From Scytonema sp. UIC 10036 (lineage in GTDB: Bacteria; Cyanobacteriota; Cyanobacteriia; Cyanobacteriales; Nostocaceae), in NCBI RefSeq assembly GCF_009725235.1, contig NZ_WJFC01000035.1, positions 20,371 through 84,370 on the forward strand: 64,000 nucleotides of DNA. Direction: 5' to 3'. The notes below the pieces were generated by a model. It was not told where the DNA came from. It saw only the letters and a program-made list of their open reading frames with translations, and searched no databases. The position numbers and the translations under genes are program-made. This document shows, in pieces, positions 62,360-64,000 of the stretch. Numbering within the stretch: the stretch's first letter is position 1; each line of letters opens with the position of its first letter.

Positions 62360-63940
62360 ATGTTCATTCAAAACCAGGAATTTAATAGTAATGCAAACCT
62401 GGCTGTTCTGGAGGGTACAGAAGCCCTAAAAAATGATGCAAATATATTGATTGTTGATGACAATATTGATAACCTTGCTCTACTCTCTACTATTCTTAGT
62501 CAAGAAGGGTACAAAGTTCGGAAAGCAATAAGTGGTGAAGTCGCGTTAAAAGCAATTTTCTTAGAACCGCCCGATCTCATTTTACTGGACATTAAAATGC
62601 CAGGGATAAACGGGTATGCTGTTTGTATGCAGTTAAAAGCATCTCCCCAAACTCGTGAAATTCCCATTATCTTCTTAAGTGCTTTGGATGAAGCAATAGA
62701 TAAAATCAAAGCCTTTGAGGTTGGAGGTGAAGACTACATTACCAAACCATTCCTAGCAGAAGAAGTTTCGCTCCGGATTCGCTATCAACTTAAAATTCAA
62801 CAGCAAAGGCAACAACTTAAGGAACACAATCGGAGGTTGCAAAAGGAGATTCAAGAGCGAAGGCAAGCTGAAGCAGCAACTCAACTGTTATTAACCACAA
62901 TTCATGCAGTTCATCAAGCATCTGATTTCAACCATGCTTTGTCAATCCTTGTGTGTAAAGTACGTCAAGCTATTAACTGGGACTACGGCGAAGCTTGGAT
63001 TTTAGATGACCGTACCACTACTTTACAACTGAGTCAAACGTGTCACGATCCAATGCACGATCTATCACTCCAGCAATTTCATCAGGCGAGATTAAACATA
63101 ACCTTTACTGATGGTGTCGGATTGCTGGGTCGGGTTTGGGTCACTCAGCGATTGGAGTGGATTGAAGATGTTTCACAAAAACAAGCGCCTGTTTTTCTGC
63201 GGACGGAAGCCGCAATTCGTGCTGGGTTGAAAGCGGCTTTTGGTGTGCCCATTGTGTTGCAGGAGCGAGTGCTTGCTGTTTTGGTTTTTTTCAGGCGATC
63301 GCCATTACCTTACGATCCGAAGTTAGTGCAATTGGTCAATGCTGTTGCGATTGAACTGGCTGAATTTATACAACGAAAGCAAACAGAAGAAGCTTTGATA
63401 CGCACGAATCAGGAACTACAGCGTTTGGCTACCCTGGATGGGTTAACACAAGTAAACAACCGTCGCTGCTTTGATGAAGCACTCGAACGGGAATGGCAAA
63501 GGCTTCAACGCAGACAAGCTTGCTTGGCTTTAATTCTCTGCGATATTGATTATTTTAAGTTATATAACGATTGCTACGGTCATGTAGCAGGTGATAGTTG
63601 TCTTAAAGAAGTCGCCAAAGCGATCGCTTCTACGTGCAAACGTCCGGGAGATTTAGTAGCTCGCTATGGTGGAGAAGAATTTGCTGTACTGCTACCCGAT
63701 ACTGATGTGGAAGGAGCTATTTACATAGCACAGCAGATTCGACAGCAAGTTGCTAAGCTAGCGATTCCCCATGCAGCTTCTACAGCTAGTACTTATGTGA
63801 CACTTAGTATGGGGATTGCTAGTTTGATTCCCACAGTGGAGTGTTTGCAGGAAAAGCTCATCATTGCTGCCGATCGAGCATTGTACAAAGCAAAGGCACA
63901 AGGACGCGACACATATCATATATCATTTGCCACAAGTTAA
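62360..63940 (+). CDS. REC-GAF-GGDEF diguanylate cyclase
   Basis: Makes cyclic di-GMP, probably under control of a two-component system. Residues about 31-148 are a receiver with IDDN-type VDDNIDNLALLSTI, phosphoacceptor in LILLDIKMPG and YITKPF. A coiled linker and a GAF domain (about 175-345) follow. The cyclase domain (about 360-526) has TQVNNRRCFDEALERE, DIDYFKLYNDCYGHVAGD, then the I-site RPGD five residues before the active-site GGEEF. All key residues look intact, so an active, product-inhibited enzyme is expected. It ends just before the window edge, with no gene seen after it. Confidence 0.95.
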   Translation: MFIQNQEFNSNANLAVLEGTEALKNDANILIVDDNIDNLALLSTILSQEGYKVRKAISGEVALKAIFLEPPDLILLDIKMPGINGYAVCMQLKASPQTREIPIIFLSALDEAIDKIKAFEVGGEDYITKPFLAEEVSLRIRYQLKIQQQRQQLKEHNRRLQKEIQERRQAEAATQLLLTTIHAVHQASDFNHALSILVCKVRQAINWDYGEAWILDDRTTTLQLSQTCHDPMHDLSLQQFHQARLNITFTDGVGLLGRVWVTQRLEWIEDVSQKQAPVFLRTEAAIRAGLKAAFGVPIVLQERVLAVLVFFRRSPLPYDPKLVQLVNAVAIELAEFIQRKQTEEALIRTNQELQRLATLDGLTQVNNRRCFDEALEREWQRLQRRQACLALILCDIDYFKLYNDCYGHVAGDSCLKEVAKAIASTCKRPGDLVARYGGEEFAVLLPDTDVEGAIYIAQQIRQQVAKLAIPHAASTASTYVTLSMGIASLIPTVECLQEKLIIAADRALYKAKAQGRDTYHISFATS

Positions 63941-64000
63941 AAGTAAGTAAAATTTGTCAATACGTCTTTGAGTAGAAATAAAGTTAAATAAAAATGATAA

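Overview
The window is cyanobacterial chromosome, most likely from a filamentous, heterocyst-forming type (Nostocales such as Scytonema, Tolypothrix or Calothrix; the genus is inference). Direct signs are the very frequent HIP1 octamer GCGATCGC, heptamer-type short tandem repeats (STRRs) at gene borders, several dispersed palindromic repeat families, and cyanobacterial gene types (HCF164/TxlA-like thioredoxin, DUF6737 membrane protein, NIL-ferredoxin, a REC-GAF-GGDEF protein). The base composition is AT-rich apart from one short GC-richer segment near 40 kb. Many genes are broken, which suggests a large, repeat-rich genome.

Layout. 0-9 kb: mostly housekeeping genes (tRNA-Val, hydrolase, SDR, murG, Uma2 nuclease, thioredoxin, NIL-ferredoxin, DUF3616). 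9.6-15 kb: CHAD protein, a VapC remnant, ureidoglycolate lyase, a BMP-family nucleoside-type binding lipoprotein, then an exported RidA next to an exported flavin amine oxidase. 15.6-23.9 kb: old yellow enzyme, AhpD-like protein, two-component-free DHA2 efflux pump, TTC38-type TPR protein, methyltransferase and GNAT, with remnants between them. 24-37 kb: an apparent organosulfur region with a BASS-type symporter, an exported arylsulfatase, an SfnB-like remnant (at 17.2 kb), a TauD remnant, an AprA-like flavoprotein plus two-cluster ferredoxin, a DszA/NtaA-type flavin monooxygenase, a cupin and a methanethiol oxidase. The symporter/sulfatase pair has left three degenerate copies in the window. 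37-40 kb: dienelactone hydrolase, aldo/keto reductase and a VOC-type protein behind a duplicated promoter segment.

40-51 kb is the most decayed part: a coiled-coil protein with four nearly identical 168-bp repeats, a cupin pseudogene, a truncated kinase-like gene, an open reading frame that joins a sigma-factor N-terminus to a transposase C-terminus, a vanadium haloperoxidase with an unusual active site, and an acetyltransferase split by a 187-bp inverted-repeat element. 51-64 kb: SPL-type radical SAM protein, EamA exporter, a nucleoside-type ABC importer (ATPase and two permeases) interrupted by a zeta-toxin-like pair, a receiver-only protein, DUF2294, Cu-Zn superoxide dismutase, an HlyD/EmrA adaptor and a diguanylate cyclase.

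Functional links (inference): the BMP protein at 11.5 kb probably serves the ABC importer whose other parts lie 42 kb away; the RidA/amine oxidase pair would produce and clear imines in the periplasm; the sulfatase-to-methanethiol-oxidase block would release sulfur from organic sulfur compounds.
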